Positions 26,731 to 38,141 of a stretch of DNA of 64,000 nucleotides are shown piece after piece. The position numbers and the translations under genes were made by a program. The first letter of the stretch is position 1; each line of letters begins with the position of its first letter. The stretch covers positions 957,501 through 1,021,500 of the forward strand of contig BROG01000076.1 in NCBI GenBank assembly GCA_030159075.1, given 5' to 3'. The notes beneath the pieces were generated by a model. The model did not search any database. It was not told where the DNA came from and saw only the letters and a program-made list of their open reading frames with translations. This DNA is from Atrina japonica. Taxonomy: Eukaryota; Mollusca; Bivalvia; Pterioida; Pinnidae.

Positions 26731-28427
26731 TGAATTTTTACACACATGTACATGTACATATTAACGACCAATTGAAAGAGGACAAAGTCAGAACTTGGAT
26801 GGAAATGTTCGTTTAGGTAAAAAATCAAAATTTTGCAGTTTTCTTAATTCTTTTTCTGTATGGCCTAGCTATAGGGTAAATACTGTGTGATCAAAGACAG
26901 ATTCAGGATTTTCTGAGAAAAAAAATCCATTGGGAGTTACTTGAATAAAGTCATTTCTTACCCATTGCATACTGAATATTATAATTATATCTAGCACCAA
27001 AATAAATTCAATGATTGGTAAAACATACAAGTAATTTAAAAAAGGTAAAAGGCAACTGGATCCCATTTAACAGGTACAGAGATGAGCCAAAAGTCTAAAG
27101 ACACTTAATTATTACTTTATATTTCATATAAAACCACATTTTTTCAACAACAACAAAATGTGAAGCCATTTCTTAAATATCACATTTCAATATGATTTTT
27201 ATCGTTAAACAGAGAATGTTTCCAATTTACACGGTTTATTTGGATGTAATTTTTTAAATAGTAATTTTAAAGATTTGACAGAAAGTAAAAATTAGATGTC
27301 ACAATATTAATTATATTAGGGAGTTTTCATCACAAAAATTAAACTTTCTGTATAGATATATAGATAAATCTTTTAATTTATAATTCAGAAAATTCAAATC
27401 AGAATATATGATAATACTGTACTTATTTTTTGGTTTAACAGTAAATTGCTATTGAAATGCAATAAGTTATATAGTATGGTTAGTAAAAAATAATAATGTC
27501 TCTAGACTTTTGGCGCACATATATGTAAGTTAATTGACCCAGTGTGCATAGCAATCAAGGATCATAGGACATTCTTATACAGCAAACTTGAACTTAGCTA
27601 AAATTTAAAGTTGGGGGATGGAATGGAGAAACTACATATTTAAAAGAATCCCCAATTTTCCTCCTCTATTCTTATAACAAAGACTTGTTAGTAACCCTTC
27701 ATTGCATCCATTAAATGGCAGAGGCATTACAGTCCATATAAATCAAACAGTGAAGTGAAAAAAATGTGAAAGTTGAAATCTGCTTTTGACTGTTTTATAG
27801 AATTAAATGTACATGTACACATGTTCAATTGATGAGCCATTTGATTCTGTCTAGTTTTGAAAGCTTAGTGGTATATGACAAAACCACAAATAGACAGACA
27901 GACAGACAGACATGCTCAATAGTCACACAAATGTATAAAATAAATATCCATCTATGTAATACAATGATGATGTCAAAGTTGTTTTTAAATTCATTACACA
28001 TAAACATTTCTTCACACACATCATATCAAACAATGCCGTCTTTAATTCAACTTTTTGATTTTTAAATTGAATCACATTTGTTGCAAGCTTGATCCAATGT
28101 TCAACACAGTTGTGGATTCCGTAACAAATCCATTCCTTAAAATCAATGGAGTTTACATCACAATGCTGTGATGGACATGTTCAACTGCACCTTTAGGGTG
28201 AAGAAGATCTTTATAAACATCATCAAAACCCTTCTAAAAGTGTTCTGAGTCCAATACACTAGTGTTGCTGATCAATGTCATGTCAACACAAAATGTTTGC
28301 TAAGGGATCATCCCTGTATCACAAAATGCATGAAGAGTTGTGTCGCTGCTGAAACAAATGACACTTTCATATCCCTGTGTATGATATGCACCAACATGAA
28401 AACTTCTATAACAATGAGAACTGTTGG
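26731..28427 (-). other. Presumed 3' UTR and downstream flank of RYBP
   Basis: Sequence immediately after the RYBP stop codon on the minus strand carries no other coding signal. A minus-strand AATAAA lies at 27235-27240 and could be a polyadenylation signal about 1.2 kb after the stop; further AATAAA matches lie near 26.5-26.6 kb, and chance matches are common in AT-rich DNA. A short (AGAC)n tract lies at 27892-27912. The UTR end is not determinable here. Confidence 0.4.
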
Positions 28428-28647
28428 TCACTGATTGCCGTTGTCCATCATCACTTCGTCGTCATGGTTATTAAGTAAGCCATGCGAAGAAGTATCACTG
28501 CTGTCCGAGACAACATTACTGTGTGTTTCTGTGGAAGTCCGTCTTTCTTTTTTTGGCTTATAGTCTGTAATAACAACTGTAACACTACCCACTGTCACCG
28601 CCATATGTGTTGCACTACTTCTGTCTATGTCTTTCAGCCTTGGAGAT
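28428..28647 (-). CDS. RYBP: RYBP/YAF2 homologue, terminal coding exon (RING1-binding core and C-terminus)
   Basis: This is the last coding exon of a RYBP/YAF2 family protein, a nuclear subunit of variant Polycomb repressive complex 1 that promotes H2A-K119 ubiquitination. The translation contains [11 protein letters not shown], then [18 protein letters not shown]. This closely matches the family core (human form roughly RPRLKNVDRS...LAVTVGNVTVIITDF), a beta-hairpin that binds the C-terminal RAWUL domain of RING1A/B. A basic stretch (KPKKERR), a Ser/Thr-rich segment and an acidic tail ([11 protein letters not shown]) follow, then TGA at 28428-28430. The tail is not conserved in what I recall of vertebrate forms. 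The acceptor is a T-rich tract ending TTTTTGCAG (28648-28656). The first exon base completes an Arg codon begun by the exon at 53308-53547, so both sides of the intron are phase 2. The exon gives 72 full codons plus stop. Family assignment is secure; RYBP versus YAF2 is not resolvable, since invertebrates usually have one gene. Confidence 0.93.
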
Positions 28648-28764
28648 CTGCAAAAATGAGATAAAATGATAAATACTGAAGTTAATAACAACCGTGCATG
28701 ATAAAATCAGTTCCCACTCACATACATAATTCTTATCCCTCAAAGCTTTTGATTGTTTTCTATA

Positions 28765-28870
28765 ATGTATCTCTGGGATTGCTCCCTATTGGATCCTGGG
28801 ATTGCTTTCTATTGTACCCTGGCACTGTTCCCTATTGTTTCCTGGGATTGCTCCCTATTGTTCCCTAGGA
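28765..28870. repeat. ~24-bp minisatellite near the RYBP terminal exon
   Basis: CTGGGATTGCTCCCTATTG recurs four to five times with small changes, about 120 bp inside the intron from the terminal exon's acceptor. Confidence 0.8.
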
Positions 28871-29024
28871 TTTCTCCCACTTACTAACACTGGGCATGTT
28901 TTCTGATTCCATATAGGAAGGATAAATGTAACAGATGAATCAATATACAAGAGGTCCAAATTTGTATATTTGTCAGAAAACATACGACTGATTTTTTAGA
29001 GAGATACCAAGTTTTAACCCTTCT

Positions 29025-29072
29025 GAGTCCCTTTCAGTACTAAACCTCTGAGTCCCTTTCAGTACTAAACCT
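29025..29072. repeat. Tandem duplication of a ~25-bp unit
   Basis: CTGAGTCCCTTTCAGTACTA occurs twice in succession, each followed by AACCT. Confidence 0.88.
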
Positions 29073-29888
29073 TTCTTCTTTGAAAACTTGAAATTGCTTT
29101 CTAGAATCAAGCTCCATTTCAAATTTGGTTTCATTGTATCTCTTGATTTTTTATAAATTATTTAAATGGAAAGACTAGACAACAATGGAGGCTGGATGAC
29201 AAATAGACATTGGGCCCTGGCAATACATGAAGCTCGCCTGGCCCTTTTGAACAGGTTTGCTAAATACATGAAAAATATATATGTTTTTGAAGACTCTGTA
29301 AAGACAAAAAAATAATTAGAGAGAGCTCTAAAGAGTCTTTAGCCATCTTTTTGTTTTAAAGCTGCAGTAAGAGTTATCTCCCTTCAGATAAGCTATTCAA
29401 AAGAGTCGGACCATAACAATTTATTTTCTTGTTCCTCTGATCTACATGTATGACCTAAAATAATGCTTTTTCTCCAGTTACATGTATGTTGAATTAAATA
29501 TAATGTGTTATCTTGATTTCATAATATCTAATTCAAAGGCTCCTCATTATTTTGCCCTGATTTTTTTTTTTAATGATTTCAAATTTATTATATATTTTTT
29601 ATTTTTAATGCTTTTCTTTCTTTGAAGGAAAATTTCATAATTTTTCAGAAGGCTTTAAAAAGACTAGATTACTGAATTCAAGGATAATACATTTGTAGAT
29701 ATAATGTTATGTGCTTGAAGACATCAAAACTCAATTGATGTTGCAGAAAAGACAGATGCAGGTATCAGAGATACATGTTTAACTCCTAGCAGTGTAAATG
29801 TATGACTCGCACATCTATAGATAGAGATAGATCTGTACATATGCACATGTAGTGTGTCTTTTAAATATAGTCGATTTAATTTGATTTG

Positions 29889-30119
29889 ACTTGATTTTCT
29901 GTTTTACGCCATACTCAACAATTTTTCAGTCATATGATGGTGTCCAGTTTTTATTGGTGGAGGAGAAACCCTGGTTACCTGGGTAAAGACCACCGACCTT
30001 CCGTAAGAAAACTGGCAAACTTTCCCACTTAATTTGAAATGGCCCTAGCAGGATTCGACCAGAGGTGAGAGGCCTTGTGATTTAAAGCGCAATGCTCTAA
30101 CACTCAACCACGGAGGCCC
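29889..30119 (-). mobile_element. SINE family 2 copy, minus orientation
   Basis: Shares with 7090-7327 the GTTTTACGCCA start, CAATTTTTCAGTCATATG, GGTGGAGGAGAAACC, an AAACTGGCAAACTTT block, and the tRNA-like head ending CAACCACGGAGGCCCC. The B box is degraded (CAGGATTCGACC on plus). It lies in the large RYBP intron, in the same orientation as the gene. Confidence 0.8.
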
Positions 30120-30744
30120 CACCTAAAGATAGTCCCTCACAGACTTTCAGGTAGTAACTAAGTAAGCAGAAATTTTTATTGGACAAATTCAAAGGTGTAG
30201 CCTTGTTCTTAATTAGGAAAATTTCAAAAGATAATAGTGGAACCTTGCCTAAACACTACTTAATATTTACGACCATTAACATTCAGTCTCCCAAAATTTT
30301 CTTGATACATATAATGTACAAATTTATATTACATGTAAATAAGTCCAAACACTCATTTAAGAGACTGTCTCCCTAACCAGAGTACTATGTGTCAGTTGCA
30401 TGTACATTTTCAGCATAATTGGGTAAATAATTTAATTTGGGAGTAAAACTAGACATAATTTTGATAGGGGAAACAGCTGTAAATTCCATCTGAAAATCAC
30501 TAGCCATGGTAAGGTCAACTCATTTTTTTATGTAAACTTATGTTTATGGCAGTTAAATGTATATGTTCTTGATAGGCATGGCACAACTTATAACTCCCGC
30601 ACATCAAATAAAAGTAATATACATATAGATAATTAGAAACCTTATAATTCTGCATTTTAAATTCAAACAGTTCATATATTGTACAATGGACAAATGTAAA
30701 TATATCAAGAACACATACGAAGTTTCAGAATTTTGAATGTTGTT

Positions 30745-30862
30745 TTAGGCTAGACAATTTTTCAGTCATAAGGTGGCAGCCAGTAGCTGGGAAGACACAA
30801 CCAACCTTTTGCATGTAAACTGGCAATCTTTCTCATAAAATCAGATTAGGTTCCAGTGTGGT
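30745..30862 (-). mobile_element. SINE family 2 fragment
   Basis: A degraded piece with CAATTTTTCAGTCATAAGG, GGTGGCAGCCAG, AAACTGGCAATCTTTCTC and AGGTTCCAGTG. The tRNA-like head is missing. It is followed within a few bases by the TA-flanked MITE at 30867-31031. Confidence 0.65.
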
Positions 30863-30866
30863 GGTG

Positions 30867-31031
30867 TACAGTTGAACCCTGGTATATTGAAGTCAAATGG
30901 GAATGAATCATTCTTTCAAATAAACATTGGTTTCATAATAACCAGGTTATAGTGGTATCAAATAAAGTTTGCCAGGGAATCAAAATCATTTCAAGTAAAG
31001 CAGTATTTAAATGTAACAGGGTTCAACTGTA
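30867..31031. mobile_element. TA-flanked MITE with pogo-like ends, 165 bp
   Basis: Left TACAGTTGAACCCTGGTATA and right ACAGGGTTCAACTGTA are inverted with a TA duplication. The left arm continues TTGAAGTCAAATGGGAATG; the right arm contains ATCATTTCAAGTAAAG. It is related to the palindrome at 26638-26715. Confidence 0.82.
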
Positions 31032-31214
31032 CAAGTCGTCACTACTACATGTACATCCAATTCTAGAATTTTTGGGCTACGAGAAAAGTTATGTAAAATA
31101 GCCAGCAAAAACATTTTAGCACGTATACCAAATTCCAAAATGCAAGTTTACATAAAAATGAATTTTTATTCTATTATCTAGCAATCTGTGAAAGAGCACC
31201 TTTGAGGGTTTTAG

Positions 31215-31345
31215 TTTCAATGTTTTTTAACGCCACACTAAAAATTGTTATACGGTGGCAGCCATTTCTTAAAGGTGGATGAGAAAACTTTATGATGAAC
31301 CAGGAATTAGACCACATGCCCTCCCCAAGACAACTTACAAACCAC
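31215..31345 (-). mobile_element. SINE family 2 fragment
   Basis: Contains TTTTTTAACGCCACACT, ATACGGTGGCAGCCATTTC, AAAGGTGGATGAGAAAAC and GACCACATGCCCTCCCC. It is strongly diverged and lacks the tRNA-like head. Confidence 0.6.
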
Positions 31346-31408
31346 CTTTAAGGGAATAGCCACATTTATCTTAAAAGACCATTTTTGCATGTCAATCTGA
31401 GTGGCCCC

Positions 31409-32428
31409 TTAACCCTTATCTTGCCAAACACGTCAAGATACGATTTTACAATACCCTCTGCCACTGCCAAACATGTCAATATAAGATTTTTTATAAACCT
31501 GCGCTCACTGCCAAGTACGTCAATATACGATTTCCAAGTACGCTATAAATACCACAGAATCCTATGTAAAAGACCATTGGTGAATATAAAAAGATACGGA
31601 CACGTCATAGATTAATCTTTAATCTGATTGGCTGACACACTTTTATAACTAAAAATAAAAACTGAAGGACTTAAACGACCTTTAGAATCTCGCTTTCCGA
31701 GAAAACGAAAAGTATTACAAATGGTGTCTGCATCGCTTTGTTCACTGTGCGATAATGGAATTTGGAGCTATATTTCAGTAGTTACAACTCGCGGAGGAAT
31801 ACAAAGTCCTCCGATTTGAAATAGGAGACTTGGATGTAAATTCAACAGAAAACTCCTATGGATAAGTCACCGACCAATAGGATTATTCTGTGCATTGATG
31901 AGGACGACTAAAACAACATTGACTCGCTACCGGTAAACCCTCAGTTCACTGTGACACAAGGACTTGCGTGGTATGTACCTGGCAATGGTTATCTTTTAGA
32001 TTTTATTTATTGTTTAAAAATACAATGTGGGAATCTTGTTTAGGAAACAAATCGCTGTCTCAAATTTAATTAATTTTTGCGAGCAACTAAAGCCACAATG
32101 TCGGACATTGGCGGCATCAGTTTCACTCATGCCGAGTCATGGAAAGCAACTACGGTCACAGAAATTACAAATTTAACTGTTAATTAATAACTGATCTAAA
32201 AATAAAATAAAACACTTCAAAAACATTAATTGCAATCATTTTTATTAAAATTATATATGGATATATGGGTCAGTTTACACAAATTTGACACACAATTACA
32301 AGTTAAAGTGACCAGTTCTAATTGATAAAAATTCAGTTTTGATCTGGCAGTGGTGTGTATACATTGTAATACATATGCAGCAGTAGCTGGCTGACTCAGT
32401 CAATGTAATGTGGTGGGATAAGGGTAAA
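31409..32428. mobile_element. Possible piggyBac-like non-autonomous element
   Basis: The left end TTAACCCTTATCTTGCCAAA pairs with the reverse complement of the right end, TTTACCCTTATCCCACCA. The left TTAA is intact and the right one altered. A repeated ACGTCAAGATACGATTTTAC / CGTCAATATACGATTT motif follows the left end. The interior has a less AT-rich stretch (31690-32160) with a short ATG frame at 32099 (MSDIGGISFTHAESWK) that I do not recognise. Confidence 0.5.
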
Positions 32429-32469
32429 TACTGCATCTACATGTACGAAACAACTTGAATATTTTGTAC

Positions 32470-32491
32470 AAAACACACACACACACACACA

Positions 32492-32543
<52 letters not shown>
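32470..32543. repeat. (CA)n microsatellite
   Basis: About 36 CA units with one TA interruption. Confidence 0.97.
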
Positions 32544-32546
<3 letters not shown>

Positions 32547-33337
32547 ATAATTCAAACTGTCAAAATAGATGAAATGGTTTTAACATGTTCAAAAACTTTG
32601 AACTTCTGTACAACATGCTTCACTATATACATATATATACATTGTATATATACATGTACATGTATGGTAAAACAATAAAATAAATATAATTTAATTACAG
32701 AAAACATTATCAAGGTAGAATATAATATCAAGGGATTTGCTGACAAAATTAGGTCAAAGGTCATTTCCAGTGTCAAACATTAATTAACCTGGTTATTGTG
32801 TTTGTTAAGTTGTCAGCATTTTCAAAACATTATGCTTCTCTTTACACACTTTCACCTATGATAAGAATTCTAATTAATTTCACCTGATTTATTTTCATTC
32901 ATTACAAGAAAAAAAACTGAAATGAAATGAAATAAAAGAAAAGAGCACTGGTCTATAACATACACAGGAACATATATTAAAGCTAGTCGATTGCTCGACT
33001 CATTAACATTCAGGAAGACAGCAAAATCTTTCCCGGTAGCTGAGTAATTTATTACGTTGAAGTGTTACAATCTAACCTACATGTACATTATGCGATGACC
33101 TTCAAATTATGCTAACATGACCAAACATTTTTTTTATGTTGCAAATTTTTCCATTTATATAAACTTTATTTCCTGGATGGTCATTTTGTTTACATGTTCA
33201 CTGTCAAGTTGCCCTGATATCTGACGTAAACTAAAAATTTGACAGAACTCAACAGGAACTTCAAACCAGAAAAAAAAGATGTAGTCCCAACGATCTGCAA
33301 ATCTCATCATTATGACTCATTAGCATGTTAGCAATTA

Positions 33338-33364
33338 CAAAAAAAAAAAAAAAAAAAAAAAACG

Positions 33365-33406
<42 letters not shown>

Positions 33407-33411
33407 AAAAG
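33338..33411. repeat. Interrupted poly-A tract
   Basis: Three A runs are separated by CG and GAG. No adjacent retroelement body is recognised. Confidence 0.95.
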
Positions 33412-34317
33412 ACTAACACTTGTCAGAGATTTGTGTATTTTCATGAATGAACTTATTCTAGAACGAAATACAGGAAATATGAAAAGTGGTACACAACCAC
33501 CTCTTTGCAGTAATGAAAACAAAATGCAAAATAAGATAGTGACCTTATTGAAATATGAAACTTGACTCATAAAGGGACACTTGTTAATGAAAATAAATTA
33601 AATGAAAATTGAAAACCAATGGAAAATTTACAAAGGCTTATTAAAGATATTCTGTGTGACTGTGCAACCACAAATCTGAACCCGTTTTTTGATTCCTTAT
33701 AAGTCAGATGACAATGACAAATGTGTCTTGTAGTTGTTCGACTGATACGGCACTAATGCTGTGACGTCAACTTAAAAGAATAAATGAAATTCATACATGT
33801 CAGTCCATCTGAATCTGCCAATCTTGAAGATTGGATTTCAATTTACAATATAAAATGTACAGACCACAAAGTGACACGGGAGCGATCATTCAGGTTACAT
33901 GGAGGTTACAACAAAAATAAATCATATACATTGTAACCTCCTTTTTGTTCTCAATGAATTTCATATTTTAGTCATTATTGCTATAGTAACCTGCATGTAT
34001 TACCTAATCTGTAAATGGGTTATGATGATTTCTGTTATTTTGTGGCCTGAATGTATTTACATGTATATGGCCTGGTTTGTTGTCAGCCAGGAAATCCTCA
34101 CAATTGTACAGAGACATCACAAGATGAAGATAGAGTGCCATACATGTAATAATGCAGTTTTTACATGTAACCCTTTCAACTCTTCAGGCCATAATAGACT
34201 GGTCTCAAATGATTGAAAAGAGCCTACAACTTAGATACTCAGGGATGTAAGGGGTACACCCTGTAAAATAGTACCCCAATTTTCAGTATCATTAAAACTT
34301 CTGGTCAGCGCAGGTTA

Positions 34318-34477
34318 CAGTGCTGCTGGAACCTAGGCTGATTTCTTTGAGAAAGTTTTGCCAGTTTACTAGCAAAAGGCTGGTTGCCTCTTCCTGGGTA
34401 TATTGTAACCAGGTTCTCTCATCCATCCTTAAAAGCTGGTGGCCACCATATAACTGAAAATTGTTGAGTGTGGTGTA
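34318..34477 (+). mobile_element. SINE family 2 fragment, plus orientation
   Basis: Reads CTGGAACCTAGGCTG, GCCAGTTTACTAGCAAAAGG, AACCAGGTTCTCTCATCC, TGGTGGCCACCATATAACTG and GTTGAGTGTGGTG, the reverse complement of the family-2 body at 7090-7327. The tRNA head is absent and the 3' side runs into G-rich sequence. Confidence 0.65.
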
Positions 34478-34562
34478 TTGGGAGTGTGGTGGTTGGGGGG
34501 GGGAGGGGGGAGAGGGGGGGGTAGGGGGGGGGAGGAGGGGTATGGGTTTGGTTGTATGTTAT
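34478..34562. repeat. Short G-rich stretch preceding the duplicated segment
   Basis: G-run sequence with scattered A and T directly follows the truncated SINE at 34318-34477. It resembles the larger block that begins at 34776 and may be a second piece of the same anomaly. Confidence 0.55.
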
Positions 34563-34577
34563 GGCTAAAAAAAAAAA

Positions 34578-34775
34578 TCAAAATTCATTATCATCAGAAA
34601 CACTCATGACTTTTAATGTGGAGTGGCAGAGAAGCAGTCAGATTATTTGTTTGTTGTTGTTTAACGTCCCACTCAAGAATCTTTCACTCATATGGAGACG
34701 TCACCATATGCCGGTGAAGGGCTTCAAATTTTGGCCTATGCTCTGCACTTATGGCGATTGAGCAGTGAGGGTTTT
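34578..34775. repeat. First copy of exact 198-bp direct duplication
   Basis: Runs from TCAAAATTCATTATCATC to GCAGTGAGGGTTTT and is identical, as far as I can read, to 36590-36787. It contains the tail half of a tRNA-derived SINE. The copy stops abruptly at the start of the G/T block, while the second copy continues into the rest of the SINE. Confidence 0.9.
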
Positions 34776-36589
34776 GTGGATGGGGTGGGCGGGGGGGGCG
34801 GTGGGGGGGGGGGCAGTCCCGGGGGGTGTGGGGGGGGGGGTGGTCTGGGGTGGGGTGGGGGGGGCACGGTTGGGGGGGCGGCGGTAAGTGGAGGAGCTGA
34901 GGGGGGGGGTTGGTGCGGGGGGGGTGTGCGGGGGGGTGGAGGGGGGGGGAGGGGGAAGGTGGGGGGGGGTGTGTTTGGGGTCGTAGTCGTGTGTGTGTTC
35001 TTGGTTTTTCGGGGCGTGTGTGAGGGTGGTGTGGTGGTGGTTTTTCAACGCGTTTACGCCCTGGGTGTATTGGGGTGGTGTTGTGGTGGGGGTTGGGGGG
35101 GGCGGTAGTGGCTTTGGGTGGTGGTGGGAATAGGGTGTGGGAAGGGTGGATGGAGTTGTATGGGTAGGAGGGGGGGGGATGGGGGTGGTTGGGGTAGGTT
35201 GGGATACAGGGAGAGGAGGGGGATTTTGTGGCGGGGGGCGTATTTGTGTGTGCGAAGTGCAGGGTTGAGTGGGGAGGGCGGGGTGCGGGTTGGAGCGTTG
35301 ACTTAGGGCGTGGTTATTGTTTTTGTCAGTGTGTTGTGTGGTTCTTTGTGTGGGCGGTGTAATGTAGTGTGGTTTGTTGGTATTCGTGTGGGCGTTGCTT
35401 GTGGTGTGTGGGGTTGGGGTGTGCTGGTGGTCAGGTGGGGCGGGTTTTTGCTCGGGGGTGGGGCAGTTTGGGGAGAGGGGGGGGGTTGGAGGGGGCGTGA
35501 GGGGGGGGGGGGTGTGTGGAGGGGGGGGGTAGGGGGGGGTGGAGGTGTGTAGGGGGGGGGAGGGGGGGTGGGGGTGGGGGGGCGGGGGGGGGTAGGGGAG
35601 TGGTCGGGGGGGACGGTGGGCACGGGGTGAGGGGGAGGGGTTGGCTGGGGGGGGGACGTTTGGGGTCGGGGGGGGGGGGAGGGACTCGCGCGTCGGGGAT
35701 CGAGTTGGGGAGTGTTATTGTGTGTTGTAGTGTGTGTGTGTTGTTGGGGTGTCTTATTTTTGTCTAGTTGTCAATGCTGTGTCGGTTTTCGCGTTACTGT
35801 GTGGTTTGTTATGCCTGTGTGTGAGCTCTGGTTGGTGGTGGTGTTGAGGTGGTGGTGGATCCGGTGTTGCTTGTTTGGTGCGGGTGGTCCTGGTTTTTAT
35901 TTTGTTTTGTGTTTGCTTGTGTTGTGTATGTTTTTCTGGGGGTTTCTGGGGGCTTTCGTGATGGCTTGTGGTTTGTAGGGGCTTGCGAGATGTGTTGTTT
36001 GGGGTGTGGCGTGTAAGGGTTGTGGGGGTTGTTATGGTTTTGTTGTGTGGCTGTTGTGTGGGTCGTGTGTAGCGTTAATGGGTGTGTCATGGTGGTTGGA
36101 TGGGTATTGGTGTGGTGTGGGGCGGTGGTGGGTACGCCCGGGGGGTTGGTGTTGGTGTGGGTGGTTTGGTGGGTTGTTTGGTATTTTGGCTGCATGTTGG
36201 TGCTAGTGTGCTGCTGTGTTTGGGTGTTTTGTGTTGCTTGTTGTGTTGAATTAGTGGTGTTTGTTTGTGTTTGGTGTTTTTTGTTTGTTTTTTTAGGGTG
36301 TGGTCTTTGGTAGTCTAGTGGTTGTATGTTGTTTGGGTGATTTTTTTGTGTGCGTTGGTTGTTTGTTGTTTGTTTGTTTGGTGTGGTGGTTGGTGTGGTG
36401 GTCTGCTTGTTTTGGCTGGTTCTCTGCTTCTCGGGGGCTGGATGGTCGTTTGCTCTTTGGTGGTGGCTTTAGTTGGTGTATGGTGTGTCGTGGTGGGTTA
36501 TGTATGCTGTATATGTTGGGGGTTTTGCTGTGTACCTGTGTTCGTCCTGTGTTCGGTGTGTTTTTGGTGTGTTTGTTGTTCTGTTGGAG
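34776..36589. repeat. G/T-rich low-complexity block inserted in a SINE
   Basis: About 1.8 kb is dominated by G and T, with long G runs in the first kilobase and a softer G/T mix with some A and C later. It has no stable tandem period. It interrupts a SINE copy and is flanked on both sides by the same 198 bp (34578-34775 and 36590-36787). Long reading frames here (Gly-rich or Cys/Val-rich on plus, Pro/Thr-rich on minus) are compositional and not coding. Either a genuine strand-asymmetric G-run region or, more likely, low-quality read sequence used to bridge a gap. Confidence 0.75.
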
Positions 36590-36787
36590 TCAAAATTCAT
36601 TATCATCAGAAACACTCATGACTTTTAATGTGGAGTGGCAGAGAAGCAGTCAGATTATTTGTTTGTTGTTGTTTAACGTCCCACTCAAGAATCTTTCACT
36701 CATATGGAGACGTCACCATATGCCGGTGAAGGGCTTCAAATTTTGGCCTATGCTCTGCACTTATGGCGATTGAGCAGTGAGGGTTTT
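36590..36787. repeat. Second copy of exact 198-bp direct duplication
   Basis: Identical partner of 34578-34775, resuming normal base composition right after the G/T block. It continues uninterrupted into the remaining SINE body and tRNA-like head to about 36945. Confidence 0.9.
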
Positions 36788-36945
36788 TTTAACGTGCCAA
36801 CATCTACTGTGACATGGGACCTCAGTTTTTACTGTCTCATCCAGGGGACAGGAAACCAATCTGCCACCAGCTGGACTCAAACTCACAACCTTAGCATCAA
36901 GAGTCGTGTAAGCTACCAGCTGAGCCAGGCCTGCTCCATGGGATT
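36652..36945 (-). mobile_element. tRNA-derived SINE (family 1), minus orientation
   Basis: Same family as 5796-6078. It shares the body TTTAACGTCCCACTCAAG, ATGGAGACGTCACCATATGC, CGGTGAAGGGCTTCAAATTT. On the minus strand the head near 36860-36940 reads like a tRNA with an A-box-like GGCTCAGCTGGTAGC and a B-box-like GAGTTTGAGTCC. Its tail-side portion is part of the 198-bp duplication. Confidence 0.8.
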
Positions 36946-38141
36946 ACATAAAAATGTCCATAAGTCACAAGAAGAACCTAAATGCAATCAAAGCATGAGG
37001 TTATTAGACAAAGATAAGGCAGGGCTCACCACATAATGAAAAACATGGATGGATGGAAATTATTTTGTGCTGAACCAATGTCATGCTGCACTTTGCAGTG
37101 TATTTAAAAGTGATTTAAAATGTAAAAATTGACTCACTGGTTCTTGAGAAGAAGTTGAAAATGTGTCAAAGTTAACAATGTACAACAGGTAAGAGATGCT
37201 AATATAACAGACCACCATGAGCCAAATGCTTAACCTAAAACTATAATTGTAAATATTAACAAATTGGTCATGAGGATAACACATAGTCTGCCATTAATGA
37301 CAAGAAATATAAATGTACATTTAAAACATAATGAAAAAAAAAGGACTTCATGGTGTTGAGGAAAAACGGTGGATGGCAGAAAAAAATACAAGCACAGCAC
37401 ACAACAAATTATTAGGTCATGGTAATAGCCACAAGGATATGATATATATTTACATACAACGCACATGTTATTATACATGGGGCTATCATAATTAACTTCA
37501 ATGATTCAGCTTTGTTCTTAAGCTGACAGAATTAAATTTATGCTACCTGTAATGCTTAAATCAGAATTCTGACAACCAGTGGTCTCATTACGCTTGGCAA
37601 TATTTAGATTACTTTTGTGGCCCAACTTCAAATCAATTTGACGTAGCCTTATTGTACTGGGAACATCTGTAAAATCGTCCATCCTCTACAACTACGTGTA
37701 TATGTACATGCAAATACATGTAAAACTTTAGAAATCTATTGAAACTTTAAACAAATCCCAAAAGTTAGTCTTGGTTCTGATGACAATTAATAATTGTGAT
37801 CAGCATTTGCTATTTACATTTTAATCTATACTACATTTCACATGTATGTGTATGAAAATCTCGTCAGCATTATTTGATTAGCTTCATAAATCTAGTCGTG
37901 TGACCCTAGAAATATCCCCAGAACCAGGAAACAATTTAAAACTTAAGTCAAACCTTGGGTTCTTTTTATTAATCATTACTTCAGTTTATAGATATTCAAT
38001 TTGATAATTACTATCTAAATGTACATGTGCATGTATTTCCAAAGTGTCGTACATTTTAACTACAACAAATTAGAAATAAATGTCCCTAAAACCACTATAG
38101 TACTTGAATCTTCTATATCAGTTAAAAATCAATTATCTGTG

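Noticed and set aside
28482..28664. Plus-strand Cys-rich frame opposite the RYBP terminal exon
   Set aside because: It is the antisense shadow of a conserved exon with clear family identity on the minus strand.
32099..32191. Short plus-strand ATG frame (MSDIGGISFTHAESWK...) considered as a first exon
   Set aside because: About 30 codons with an in-frame stop, no family match and no clear donor. Kept only as part of the 31.4-32.4 kb observation.
34692..36773. Several long plus- and minus-strand frames (Gly-rich, Cys/Val-rich, Pro/Thr-rich)
   Set aside because: They lie wholly in the G/T-biased block or the SINE. Composition alone explains the open frames, and no family motif is present.
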